37,393 nucleotides of DNA. Origin: DATHVR01 sp035461175. GTDB lineage: Bacteria; Actinomycetota; Acidimicrobiia; Spongiisociales; ZC4RG35. Made by a program: the position numbers and the translations under genes. Positions 16,421 to 25,089 of this stretch are shown here, piece after piece. Positions within the stretch are counted from its first letter, which is position 1. Each line of letters starts with the position of its first letter. The notes under the pieces are model-generated. The model had not been told where the DNA came from. It searched no databases and worked only from the letters and a program-made list of their open reading frames with translations. Location: NCBI GenBank assembly GCA_035461175.1, contig DATHVR010000113.1, positions 1 through 37,393 on the forward strand. The letters run 5' to 3'.

Positions 16421-19414
16421 ATGGACACTGTGGAGCGGGCTGCCGCGACGGGCGCCCCGGTCTACGACGGGTTCATCTCCTACTCCCACGCTGCCGACGA
16501 CCTCTGGGCCCCCCGTCTCCAGGCCGCCCTGCAACGCTTCGCCAAACCCTGGTGGAAACGCCGCGCCGTCCGCCTCTTCCGCGACGAATCCTCCCTCTCG
16601 GCCAACCCCCACCTGTGGTCCTCCATCACCGAAGCACTCGACACCTCGGGCTGGTTCGTCCTCCTCCTCTCCCCCGACGCCGCTCAATCACCGTGGGTCA
16701 ACCAGGAGATCGATTACTGGAAAACAAACAAGGACCCCAGCCGCATCCTCCCCGTCGTCACCGACGGCACCTTCACCTGGTCCAACGGAAACATCACCGG
16801 CGACGCCGTCCCCGAAGCCCTACAAGGAGTGTTTACAGAAGAACCCCGCTGGGTCGACCTCCGCTTCGCCCGTCATGAGGAGCAGCTCGACCTCAAGAAC
16901 CCCCGTTTCTCGTCGGCTGTCGCCGACATCGCCGCCGCCCTCCGTGGGATACCCAAAGACGAGCTCGAGTCAGAAGAAGTCAAACAGCACCGCCGCACCA
17001 TCCGCACCGCCTGGACGGCGGGGGTGGTGGTGATCGCTCTGGGGATCGCCGCCACCCTCGCCGCCGTCCAATCTGCCGCCAACGCCCGTGAAGCCGAAAC
17101 GCAGCGGCTCGCCGCGGAGATGGAAGCCAACCGGGCCAATGAGGAAGCCGCCCGGGCCGACGCCAGCGCCGAGCTGGAGGCAGCCGCCCGCCAGGAAGCG
17201 GACGCAAATGCCGCCGCGGCAGAAGCCAGTTCAGAGGAGGCGGACTTGAACGCACAACTCGCCGCATCCAGAGAGCTGGCGGCGGCGTCGGTAGCCAACC
17301 TGGAACGCAACCCGGAACTGTCGACACTACTGGCCCTGACCGCTCTCGACAATGCCCCCGACACCGATGACCCGCCTGTGGAGCTGGTCAACGCCATCTG
17401 GCAGGCCGGCAGCTCCAACCGGCTGGTGAACGTCATAGAGACTGGCTACGACGGGGAGGTCAGCCTGTCAGCCGACGGGATGAGACTGGCGGCCACTACG
17501 GGCCCCCAGACTCTGGCCATGATCGACGCTCAGACCCACGATGTGCTGTGGGAGTACTCCGAAGAGACGGTCGACAGCTTCGTCTACCCGGTCATGGGAC
17601 CCGACGGCAGGACCAGCCTGGGCATCTATGACTCCGATGCGGAATGGTTCGGCCCGGTGGATGAGCCCGACGAGCTACCTAGTCGCGTGGTGATCCTCTC
17701 TCCCGAAGGCGAGGTCGAGGCAACACTGGAGTTCCCCGAGTGCGCCACCGTCGGCAACGCCGACTGGTCGCCCGACGGCCGCTACCTCGCTGTCGGCACC
17801 GGCTTCGACTTCTGCTTTCGCAACGACGCCGACCAGTGGGTAGAGGTCTACGAGACAACCGGCTGGACATCGAAGGCGTTCCTGGCCACCGACGGCGACT
17901 TTCCCAATGCTCCCAGCCCCCGGTTCGACGCCAACGGCAGGCTCTACGCGTTGCGGAGCTTTGAAACCAACGTGATCTTCGAGGCTGAGACCTTCGAGAT
18001 GATCGATCTGTCCGAGGCGTCGGGCGTCGGCGACGTGGCTCCGGACGGCTCCCGCATGTATGGCTTCTACACCGCCCACGGGAACTCCGGCCGGGGCGGG
18101 ACTCCCTTCAGTGTTCTTGCCTTCGACACTGAAACAGGTGCGCTGGCCGACATCCTCTACACGGGCATCCGCTATCCCAACGTCCCGTTCGGTGTCACCG
18201 CCACTGACGACGGCAGGTACGTCATCGTCGCCGCAGGCGGCGCCTCCAGCCACATATACGACCCGCTCACCGGGGAAGAACGCTTCCGGCTACCCACCGG
18301 CTCGGTCGACACCGTCGGCTACGACCCCGCTCGTCAGCTCCTATACACGCCGGGGCCTGGAGGCCCCAGAGTGTGGGACCTGGGTAGCTCCAGCGTCGGG
18401 GTCACCTCCACGGGCGACTTGGGCAACTACTCGTGGGTGAGTGGCAACAGCTTCGCCCTCGGCGAGAGAATCGGGGCCTTCTGGCAAGCCGACCTCAGCG
18501 GGCCTCGATCACAAACAGGCCTGTTCGATCTGGCTACCGGAGAGGTCGTAGGCTCGGTCCCGGATTCGTCGCCGGCGAGAGCGCTCTCCAACGGGAACTT
18601 CCTCTTGCAGATCGCCTCCGACGACCAGGATGCGCCAGCCATTTACGACCCCGAGTCGGGGGAGCTAACAGCGTTCCTCGAATGCGACAACGTCGACCCC
18701 GTCGCCGGCTGTCTCGATCCCGGCTACAACATCGTCGTCTCCGTCGACGGCGACGAGCTCCTCGCCTATCCCTACGCCTCCGACGACACCCTGGCCGGCG
18801 AGGTCCACACCATCGACCCCGACACCGGCGAGGTCCTCCGCACCGACCCCATCCCCGAAGATGAGTTGGTTCGAGCCACCTGGACAGACACGTGGGTGCT
18901 CGGCTCCCCCACCACCCGGATCGACTACAGGGTGGTGGACCGGGAGTCGGGCGCATTGTTGTGGGAAGACGAGCTGGGCCACTTCCGCCACGACGTCTCA
19001 GCGGAAGGGCGCTGGCTCCTCACGCGGGGGGACCAGGCCTTCCAGTTGGTCGACACCGAAACCTGGTCCGTCGTCTTCGTCGTCGAGGGCTTCGACAACA
19101 CCCGGGGAAGCGCTTTCAACCGAGACGAGACCCTCCTCGCTGTGTCCGATGTCGACTCTGTGCGGATCATCGACATCGAAACCGGGCTCATCGCCCAACA
19201 GGTCCAGCTACCGGGCGTGTCCGACATCTACTTCCTCGACGACGAGACCGTCGTGGTCGGGACAAACAACGGCATTTTCGGGACTGTGTCACTGTCCACC
19301 GACGAGCTGGTCGCCCGCGCCAGAGCAGGCCTGCGCCGCACTTTCACTGAGCAGGAGTGCGCCGTCTACCACATCGATCCGTGCCCATCCCTCGACGACA
19401 TGAGAGACGGCTGA
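16421..19414 (+). CDS. TIR - transmembrane - coiled coil - beta-propeller receptor, copy 1
   Basis: 997 residues. TIR domain about 14-175 (YDGFISYSHAADD, FRDESSLSANPHLW, FVLLLSPDAA, SPWVNQEI); basic stretch KQHRRTIR then one transmembrane helix about 197-216; Ala/Glu-rich coiled coil 217-290; DPEL-type LLALTALDN helices; then a WD40-like propeller to the end. Cysteines are only beyond the membrane helix, in three pairs: 441/465, 755/764, 980/988. Positive-inside rule and cysteine pairs suggest TIR inside, propeller outside. Bacterial TIR domains either cleave NAD or bind partners; the Glu used by SARM1-type TIRs is not evident at the aligned place (Leu/Trp there), so catalysis is open. ATG 16421 has GAGGAG eight bases upstream. 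First gene of an operon; stop overlaps the next start as TGATG. Confidence 0.88.
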   Translation: MDTVERAAATGAPVYDGFISYSHAADDLWAPRLQAALQRFAKPWWKRRAVRLFRDESSLSANPHLWSSITEALDTSGWFVLLLSPDAAQSPWVNQEIDYWKTNKDPSRILPVVTDGTFTWSNGNITGDAVPEALQGVFTEEPRWVDLRFARHEEQLDLKNPRFSSAVADIAAALRGIPKDELESEEVKQHRRTIRTAWTAGVVVIALGIAATLAAVQSAANAREAETQRLAAEMEANRANEEAARADASAELEAAARQEADANAAAAEASSEEADLNAQLAASRELAAASVANLERNPELSTLLALTALDNAPDTDDPPVELVNAIWQAGSSNRLVNVIETGYDGEVSLSADGMRLAATTGPQTLAMIDAQTHDVLWEYSEETVDSFVYPVMGPDGRTSLGIYDSDAEWFGPVDEPDELPSRVVILSPEGEVEATLEFPECATVGNADWSPDGRYLAVGTGFDFCFRNDADQWVEVYETTGWTSKAFLATDGDFPNAPSPRFDANGRLYALRSFETNVIFEAETFEMIDLSEASGVGDVAPDGSRMYGFYTAHGNSGRGGTPFSVLAFDTETGALADILYTGIRYPNVPFGVTATDDGRYVIVAAGGASSHIYDPLTGEERFRLPTGSVDTVGYDPARQLLYTPGPGGPRVWDLGSSSVGVTSTGDLGNYSWVSGNSFALGERIGAFWQADLSGPRSQTGLFDLATGEVVGSVPDSSPARALSNGNFLLQIASDDQDAPAIYDPESGELTAFLECDNVDPVAGCLDPGYNIVVSVDGDELLAYPYASDDTLAGEVHTIDPDTGEVLRTDPIPEDELVRATWTDTWVLGSPTTRIDYRVVDRESGALLWEDELGHFRHDVSAEGRWLLTRGDQAFQLVDTETWSVVFVVEGFDNTRGSAFNRDETLLAVSDVDSVRIIDIETGLIAQQVQLPGVSDIYFLDDETVVVGTNNGIFGTVSLSTDELVARARAGLRRTFTEQECAVYHIDPCPSLDDMRDG

Positions 19415-22299
19415 TGGACACGGCGGAACGTTCCGTGCCCACTCGGAGCGAACTGGTCTACGACGGGTTCATCTCCTATTCGCATGCCGCCGACGGCCTC
19501 CTCGCCCCCAGGTTGCAGTTCGCCTTGCAGCGGTTCGCCAAGCCGTGGTGGAAACGCCGCGCCATCCGCCTCTTCCGAGACGAATCCTCCCTGTCGGCCA
19601 ACCCCCATCTGTGGTCCTCCATTACCGAAGCGTTGGACTCATCACCCTGGTTCGTGCTGCTGCTGTCCCCCGACGCCGCTCAATCACCGTGGGTCAACCA
19701 GGAGATCGATTACTGGAAAACAAACAAGGACCCCAGCCGCATCCTCCCCGTCGTCACCGACGGCACCTTCACCTGGGACGGCACCGACATCACCGGAGAC
19801 GCCGTCCCCGACGCCCTACAAGGAGTGTTTACAGAAGAACCCCGCTGGGTCGACCTCCGCTTCGCCCGCGGAGAGGACCAACTCGACCTCAAGAACCCCC
19901 GCTTCTCCGCCGCCGTCGCCGACATCGCCTCAGCGCTACGAGTCGTCCCCAAAGACGAACTCGAATCCGAAGAAGTCAAACAACACCGCCGCACCATCCG
20001 TACCGCCTGGACGGCGGGGGTGGTGGTGATCGCTCTGGGGATCGCCGCCGCCCTAGCCGCCGTCCAAGCCAACCGTCAGGCACAACTCGCACTGGCGCGC
20101 GAGCTCGCCGCCTCGGCGGTGAATGTGCTTCAGGACGACCCCGAGCTGGCGATCCTGCTGACCCTCGAAGCGATGGAACGAACACCGGAAGGTATCGACC
20201 AGCCCGTGGAGGTGATCAACGCCCTCTGGGAGGCAGTTCAGGAAGACCGCTTGGTCACGGTGATCGACACCGAATCCGGCGGACCGGTTGGGATCGCCCT
20301 GTCGACCGACGGGACATTGCTCGCTGTAGCCTCGGTGAACGACTCCACGCTGCGGCTGTACTCGGCGCCGCATGGTGTCGAACTGTGGTCATACACAGAG
20401 GACACGACCGATACGTTCGGTCTCTCGTTCTTGAGCCCGGACGGGAAGATGGTTGCAGTCGGGATCTGGGACTCTGCCGGCCACCCGGCCCGGAGCCTGG
20501 GTGAGCGTCCGTCGGATGATCTTCCTGGTCGCTTTGTCGTTCTCGACACCACAGACGGCTCGGTCATAGAGACCGTCGAGTACCCCGACTGTGCAGGGGC
20601 GACCGCCCAAGGATGGTCATCGCTGGGCACATACTTCGCCGTCTCCAATGTCGACTCCTGCCCCCGGCCGGGCGCTTCCGACGGAGGTTGGGTGGAAATC
20701 CTCGACGGCGAGACATTCGAACGTGTCGCTCTGGTCGAGACCCTCGAGGGGGTCGCCCCGTACGCCAGCTTCGATCAGTCCGAGAACCTTTATATCTTCG
20801 GAGCCGAGGAGAACCAGGGTGTAGAGATCTACCCTGCGCCGGATTTCCGCTTCAGCCGGGTCGTCGATCAGATAATCGGCGTCGGCAGCGTCAGCCCGGA
20901 CGGATCAATGGCAGTGTCCTGGACACTTGGGGGAAGTGCCGGACTCTCCCTAGGGAACATCGAAACCGGGCAAGTGACAGACCTGCTCAGACCTAGCCCG
21001 AGTCCACCGGGGGGTTTCTACCGGGGACCCCACTTCTCGGCCGACGGGACCCGAGTCCTCATGGGCACGATTGGCGACAACACTTCGGTGTGGGATGTGG
21101 GCACCGGCGAGCGGATATTCGACGTGGTAGGCGGACCCGCCACCGCCGCTGCCATGAGCACCGATGGGAAACGGCTCTACACCGGTCACACCAACGGCAG
21201 CGTCAAAGTCTGGAATCTCGACCCGGCCGGTGGCTTGGAGTCGGTTGGGGATCTCGGGAGTTACGGCCACATCAACTCCAACACGTTCGCTCTCGGACCC
21301 GAGCTGGTCGCGGCGAGCGCCTTCGACCTGTCGGCTTTCGCAGGCGCGATGGTCTTCTTCGACAAGGCGACCGGCGCGCTCCATGGCGATCCAGTCGCCG
21401 CCTGGTCACCCGTGTTCTCGGCCGCGCTGGCCAACAACCTATTCGCGCTCCGCAACCAGGAAGGTGTCTGGATCGTCTACGACCCGATGACAGGGGCCCA
21501 GACCCATCTGGCGGGCTGTCCCTTGGACCAGAACGGTCAAACATGTACCGACTCCGGCGAACCGGCCCCTCGGATCGACGTCCTGGCGTCCACCGACGGC
21601 ACGGAACTTGCTTTCAGCATCAACTCCGGCCCAACGGCGAACCAACTCTACGACGGTGCTCCGTTCACCCTGGTCGATCTCGACACCGGCTCCGAGATCG
21701 GTCCGCTGGCACCCGGGCGGCTGGACCTGGATGTCCAGGTCTTCTCGGATGAATGGTTGCTCGGCTGGAGCGAGGATGGCGCCACCCACGTCGCCGTGGA
21801 CCGCATCACCGGAGAGGAATTGGCCCGTCCGGATGTCCCTCCTTTTCAGCGATGGGAAGCCTCTGCGTCCGGCGGGACCATTGCGATTCTGGAGCCCGGG
21901 GGCTCCGCGTTGACAATCGTCGACACGAACACCTGGGAGACGAGCAGCGTGGAGTTCAGCCTGGGAAACCCCAGGGGGCTCTCATTCTCTCCCGGTGAGA
22001 GGAGGATCGCGCTCGGCGATGAGAACGGTCTTCACATCGCCAGCATCGAGTCGGGCGTGATCGAGCAATCGATTCCCCTGCCCAGCGTATCCGACATCCA
22101 CTGGTTCGACGCCGACAACGTCCTGGTGGGAGGATCAGCCCTGGGGGGCACCGAAGGCATGTGGTCCAGAGTCCCCCTCAATACCCGCGACCTGATCGCT
22201 CTCGCCAAAGACAACCTCACCCGGGGGTTCAGCTCGAAGGAGTGCGCCGCTTACCGGATCGACCCGTGTCCAACTCTCGAGGAGATGAGGGAGGGCTGA
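19414..22299 (+). CDS. TIR - transmembrane - beta-propeller receptor, copy 2
   Basis: 961 residues, paralogue of copy 1. TIR about 15-175, KQHRRTIR, membrane helix about 198-218 identical in its core to copy 1. The coiled coil is almost absent: about 55 residues shorter than copy 1, going straight to ALARELAASAV and the DPELAILLTLEA helix. Propeller follows with clear blades, for example SVWDVGTGERIFDVVGG and SVKVWNLDPAGG. Six cysteines, all distal to the membrane helix, in three pairs at positions matching copy 1: YPDC/VDSC, AGCP/QTCT, KECA/DPCP. A 111-bp block is identical to copy 1. The propeller sequence is otherwise strongly diverged, suggesting a different ligand. Begins within the stop of copy 1 and ends within the start of copy 3. 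Confidence 0.88.
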   Translation: MDTAERSVPTRSELVYDGFISYSHAADGLLAPRLQFALQRFAKPWWKRRAIRLFRDESSLSANPHLWSSITEALDSSPWFVLLLSPDAAQSPWVNQEIDYWKTNKDPSRILPVVTDGTFTWDGTDITGDAVPDALQGVFTEEPRWVDLRFARGEDQLDLKNPRFSAAVADIASALRVVPKDELESEEVKQHRRTIRTAWTAGVVVIALGIAAALAAVQANRQAQLALARELAASAVNVLQDDPELAILLTLEAMERTPEGIDQPVEVINALWEAVQEDRLVTVIDTESGGPVGIALSTDGTLLAVASVNDSTLRLYSAPHGVELWSYTEDTTDTFGLSFLSPDGKMVAVGIWDSAGHPARSLGERPSDDLPGRFVVLDTTDGSVIETVEYPDCAGATAQGWSSLGTYFAVSNVDSCPRPGASDGGWVEILDGETFERVALVETLEGVAPYASFDQSENLYIFGAEENQGVEIYPAPDFRFSRVVDQIIGVGSVSPDGSMAVSWTLGGSAGLSLGNIETGQVTDLLRPSPSPPGGFYRGPHFSADGTRVLMGTIGDNTSVWDVGTGERIFDVVGGPATAAAMSTDGKRLYTGHTNGSVKVWNLDPAGGLESVGDLGSYGHINSNTFALGPELVAASAFDLSAFAGAMVFFDKATGALHGDPVAAWSPVFSAALANNLFALRNQEGVWIVYDPMTGAQTHLAGCPLDQNGQTCTDSGEPAPRIDVLASTDGTELAFSINSGPTANQLYDGAPFTLVDLDTGSEIGPLAPGRLDLDVQVFSDEWLLGWSEDGATHVAVDRITGEELARPDVPPFQRWEASASGGTIAILEPGGSALTIVDTNTWETSSVEFSLGNPRGLSFSPGERRIALGDENGLHIASIESGVIEQSIPLPSVSDIHWFDADNVLVGGSALGGTEGMWSRVPLNTRDLIALAKDNLTRGFSSKECAAYRIDPCPTLEEMREG

Positions 22300-24404
22300 T
22301 GGACACGGTTCAACGCACTTCAATACCTAAGGGAACGGTGTACGACGGGTTCATCTCCTACTCCCATGCCGCCGATGGCCTCTTGGCTCCACGCCTGCAG
22401 TCGGCGTTGCAGCGCTTCGCCAAGCCGTGGTGGAAACGGCGCGCAGTGCGGCTGTTTAGGGATGAGTCGTCTCTGTCGGCCAACCCCCACCTGTGGTCAT
22501 CGATAACGGAGGCGCTGGACACGTCGGGTTGGTTCGTGCTGTTGCTCTCACCCGACGCCGCTGCCTCGCCCTGGGTCAACCAGGAGATCGAACACTGGAA
22601 AACCCACCAAGACCCCACCCGCATCCTCCCCGTCCTCACCGACGGAGACTTTTCCTGGGGCGGCACCGACATCACCGGCGACGCCGTCCCCGACACACTC
22701 CAAGGAGTGTTCTCAGAAGAGCCCCGCTGGGTCGACCTCCGCTTCGCCCGCGAGGAGGACCAACTCGACCTCAAGAACCCCCGTTTCTCGTCGGCTGTCG
22801 CCGACATCGCCTCCGCCCTCCGTGGGGTACCCAAAGACGAACTGGAGTCAGAAGAAGTCAAACAACACCGCCGCACCATCCGCACGGCCTGGGCCGCCGC
22901 CGCTCTGGTCGGCGTACTGGGTGTGGCAGCCACGCTGTTCGGATTCCAGTCGGCCGCCAACGCACGGGAAGCCGAAACCCAACGCATCGCCGCCGAAACC
23001 GAAGCCGAGCGCGCCGACGCCAATGCCAGGGAAGCGGAGGCTCAACGTCGACTTGCTGATCAACGCGCCGACGAGGCAAAGGAGCGAGAGGAGGAGGCGA
23101 TCGCACAGGCCGAAATTGCCGAGTCGAGGCGCCTGGTCATGGCTGCGACGCTTGCGATAGAGACGGACCCGGAGCTGGCGATGCTGTTGGCTCTTGAGGC
23201 GCAACGGATGACTGACTCGACAGCACTCGAGGCATCGGCGCCGATGAGAGAAGCAGTGAAGGCTCATAGTCTCTTGTGGCGTTTCCCGCTGCCAACAGGG
23301 CGTTTCAACTCGGCCGCGCTGTCGCCGGATGCTGCAACGGTCTACTACACGATGGCTGGGGAAAATGTGCTCCGGGCAGTCGATGTTGGCTCGGACGAGA
23401 TTCTCTGGGAATACTCTGAGTCAACTGGCCCGTCGACGTTCCGAGACGTAAGGATCAGCCCCGACGGTCTCCTGGTTGCCTTGGCGGTGGCCGGAGGCCT
23501 CGAGCGACCGGCCCGGGTCCTGTTCTTCGAGCCGCACTCTTCGACCCCTGAGTCCCCGGTGAAGGTGCTGGAGTCGGAAGGATGTCCGAGGATGTCGACC
23601 GCCCCTGGCGGATTCTCCGAGCAGGGAAAATACTTCACCGTGACCACCGGCAGCCCCGAATGTGGGTCAGCTCATCCGGAGGCCGATTGGGCTGTTGTCT
23701 ACGACACATCCAACTGGGAGGAGGTCTTCGCCTACGCAGCCGATGGTTTCACTTCCGAGTCCATCCAGATAGTCGAATCCGCCTCTAGGGCGATCCTGCA
23801 ACGAGGGAGCCCGCATCGCGCCGAAGGAGGATTCCAGATTGTCGAGGTTCCCGGATGGGATCTGATTGCGGATTTTGAAGGGGACGGGTACGCCGCCGCC
23901 GGCCCAACCGGCCAGGTCGTGTTCGATCCGAACCCGGGTAGTGGATGTGCGTGCACACCTAGTCGGTTCCAGGTGATCGATTCCGACCTGAACACGGCGG
24001 GATTCTTGGCGCCCCAGGTCCAACCGGGCCAGCTCGAGGGTTCGATTGTGGTGGCGGAGCCGGTCTCCTTCTCGCCTGATGGCTCTCTGATCGTGACGGT
24101 CACGCAGAACGAGGACTGGATCTTCAACACCACCGACGGTTCCACCTTCAAACGCATCCCGTCCAACCAACAAACTCTCAGCCACTCCTGGTCATCCGAC
24201 AGCGCCAAACTCCTCACGACACATGACGATGTCCTACTGCTTTGGGCGGTGCATCCCGATGCTGGCCGTCTGGGGCGGATTAGCGCCTCTTCAGACACCG
24301 CCGCATTGGCGATGGAGCTGCTCACCCGAGGATTTACGCCTTTTGAATGTCAAATCCACAGCATTGATCCCTGCCCGACCCTGGAAGAGATGAGGGACGG
24401 CTGA
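22299..24404 (+). CDS. TIR - transmembrane - coiled coil - short propeller receptor, copy 3
   Basis: 701 residues, shortest of the three. TIR about 14-175; KQHRRTIR; membrane helix about 198-217 (AAALVGVLGVAATLFGF, different from copies 1 and 2); coiled coil about 218-285 rich in Glu, Ala and Arg; DPELAMLLALEAQRM helix; then a reduced propeller of about 380 residues, probably lacking several blades or completed by a partner. Again exactly six cysteines, all distal: EGCP/SPEC, GSGCAC, FECQ/DPCP. The C-terminal motif IDPCPTLEEMRDG is shared with the other copies. The last codons (GAAGAGATGAGGGACGG) double as ribosome-binding sequence before the ATG of the degenerate fourth copy, which overlaps this stop. 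Confidence 0.87.
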   Translation: MDTVQRTSIPKGTVYDGFISYSHAADGLLAPRLQSALQRFAKPWWKRRAVRLFRDESSLSANPHLWSSITEALDTSGWFVLLLSPDAAASPWVNQEIEHWKTHQDPTRILPVLTDGDFSWGGTDITGDAVPDTLQGVFSEEPRWVDLRFAREEDQLDLKNPRFSSAVADIASALRGVPKDELESEEVKQHRRTIRTAWAAAALVGVLGVAATLFGFQSAANAREAETQRIAAETEAERADANAREAEAQRRLADQRADEAKEREEEAIAQAEIAESRRLVMAATLAIETDPELAMLLALEAQRMTDSTALEASAPMREAVKAHSLLWRFPLPTGRFNSAALSPDAATVYYTMAGENVLRAVDVGSDEILWEYSESTGPSTFRDVRISPDGLLVALAVAGGLERPARVLFFEPHSSTPESPVKVLESEGCPRMSTAPGGFSEQGKYFTVTTGSPECGSAHPEADWAVVYDTSNWEEVFAYAADGFTSESIQIVESASRAILQRGSPHRAEGGFQIVEVPGWDLIADFEGDGYAAAGPTGQVVFDPNPGSGCACTPSRFQVIDSDLNTAGFLAPQVQPGQLEGSIVVAEPVSFSPDGSLIVTVTQNEDWIFNTTDGSTFKRIPSNQQTLSHSWSSDSAKLLTTHDDVLLLWAVHPDAGRLGRISASSDTAALAMELLTRGFTPFECQIHSIDPCPTLEEMRDG

Positions 24405-24960
24405 TGGACACGGCCGAGCGCACGACGGCAGTTGAAACGAAAACTTCCACGCGTCCCTTTCTCCCACGCCGACGGGCTGTTGGCCCCTCGGTTGCAGGCG
24501 GCATTGCAGCGGTTCACAAACCGCGGTGGAAGCGCCGGCCGTATGCATGTTCCGAGACGAATCCCCTCTCAGCCAACGCCCACCTGTTGTCGTCCATCAC
24601 CGACGTTGGATGGGTTGACCTTTGGTTCGTGCTGTTGCTCTCCCCCCAGGCCGCCAAATCGCACCCGGTCAACCATGAATCGAATACGGAAAAGAGATCT
24701 GAAGACCTCACCCGCATTGCATCCGAGTGGGACCTAGATGTCTCGGCCCAATGGTTGCTCGGCGTCATGGGCGACGACGACCCACATCCCCCGCGGACCG
24801 CACTACCGGCGAGCAACCGGCAGGACTGTCACTTCCCCGGTTTCGGCGATGGTAAGTCTCTGAGCAGGACATGCAGTTCTCGAATCCAACGAAAGCAGAT
24901 CGGCGATCGTATAACCGGAAACCTGGGGGACGATCAGTGCGGAGTTCAGTCTGGTCCAGC
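24404..24960 (+). pseudogene. Degenerate fourth TIR-propeller copy
   Basis: Begins with the same TGATGGACAC junction as copies 2 and 3. TIR remnants are readable only by changing frame: SHADGLLAPRLQAALQRF, then a 1-base loss, then a CMFRDESPLS segment, another shift, then LSANAHLLSSIT and WFVLLLSPQAA. After the DLTRIAS stretch (about 24720) the sequence jumps to DNA resembling a late propeller blade of copy 2 (around 21720-21960: DLDV...WLLG, GGACCGCA-TACCGG, GGAGTTCAG). So about 2 kb was lost internally and at least three frameshifts accumulated. Right limit is approximate. Confidence 0.8.
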
Positions 24961-25023
24961 TGTCGACTCCGGCGGGAACCAACACCAATCGAGGTTTTAG
25001 CGCTCCGCGGTGAACTTCCACGC

Positions 25024-25061
25024 GTGAGCGGAGTTGTGGCGTTGGCCACAACTCCGCTCAC
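25024..25061 (-). terminator. Perfect 17-bp stem hairpin
   Basis: Arms GTGAGCGGAGTTGTGGC (25024-25040) and its exact complement (25045-25061) around a 4-nt loop GTTG. It lies 29 bp past the stop of the minus-strand secreted-protein gene and just beyond the pseudogene. No U-tract follows on either strand, so it may be a U-less terminator or a transcript-stabilising hairpin. Confidence 0.6.
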
Positions 25062-25089
25062 AGAAGCCTCTCGGCATCAGATCGGGTCA

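Noticed and set aside
16421..24404. Considered whether the TIR array is an assembly artefact from repeated sequence
   Set aside because: The three propellers and membrane segments differ strongly and only TIR patches are identical, so the copies are distinct genes.
24803..25051. Minus-strand 82-codon frame ending LTIAETGEVTVLPVARR, considered as a toxin-antitoxin fragment
   Set aside because: It lies opposite the propeller remnant of the TIR pseudogene and no toxin motif or ribosome-binding site could be recognised.
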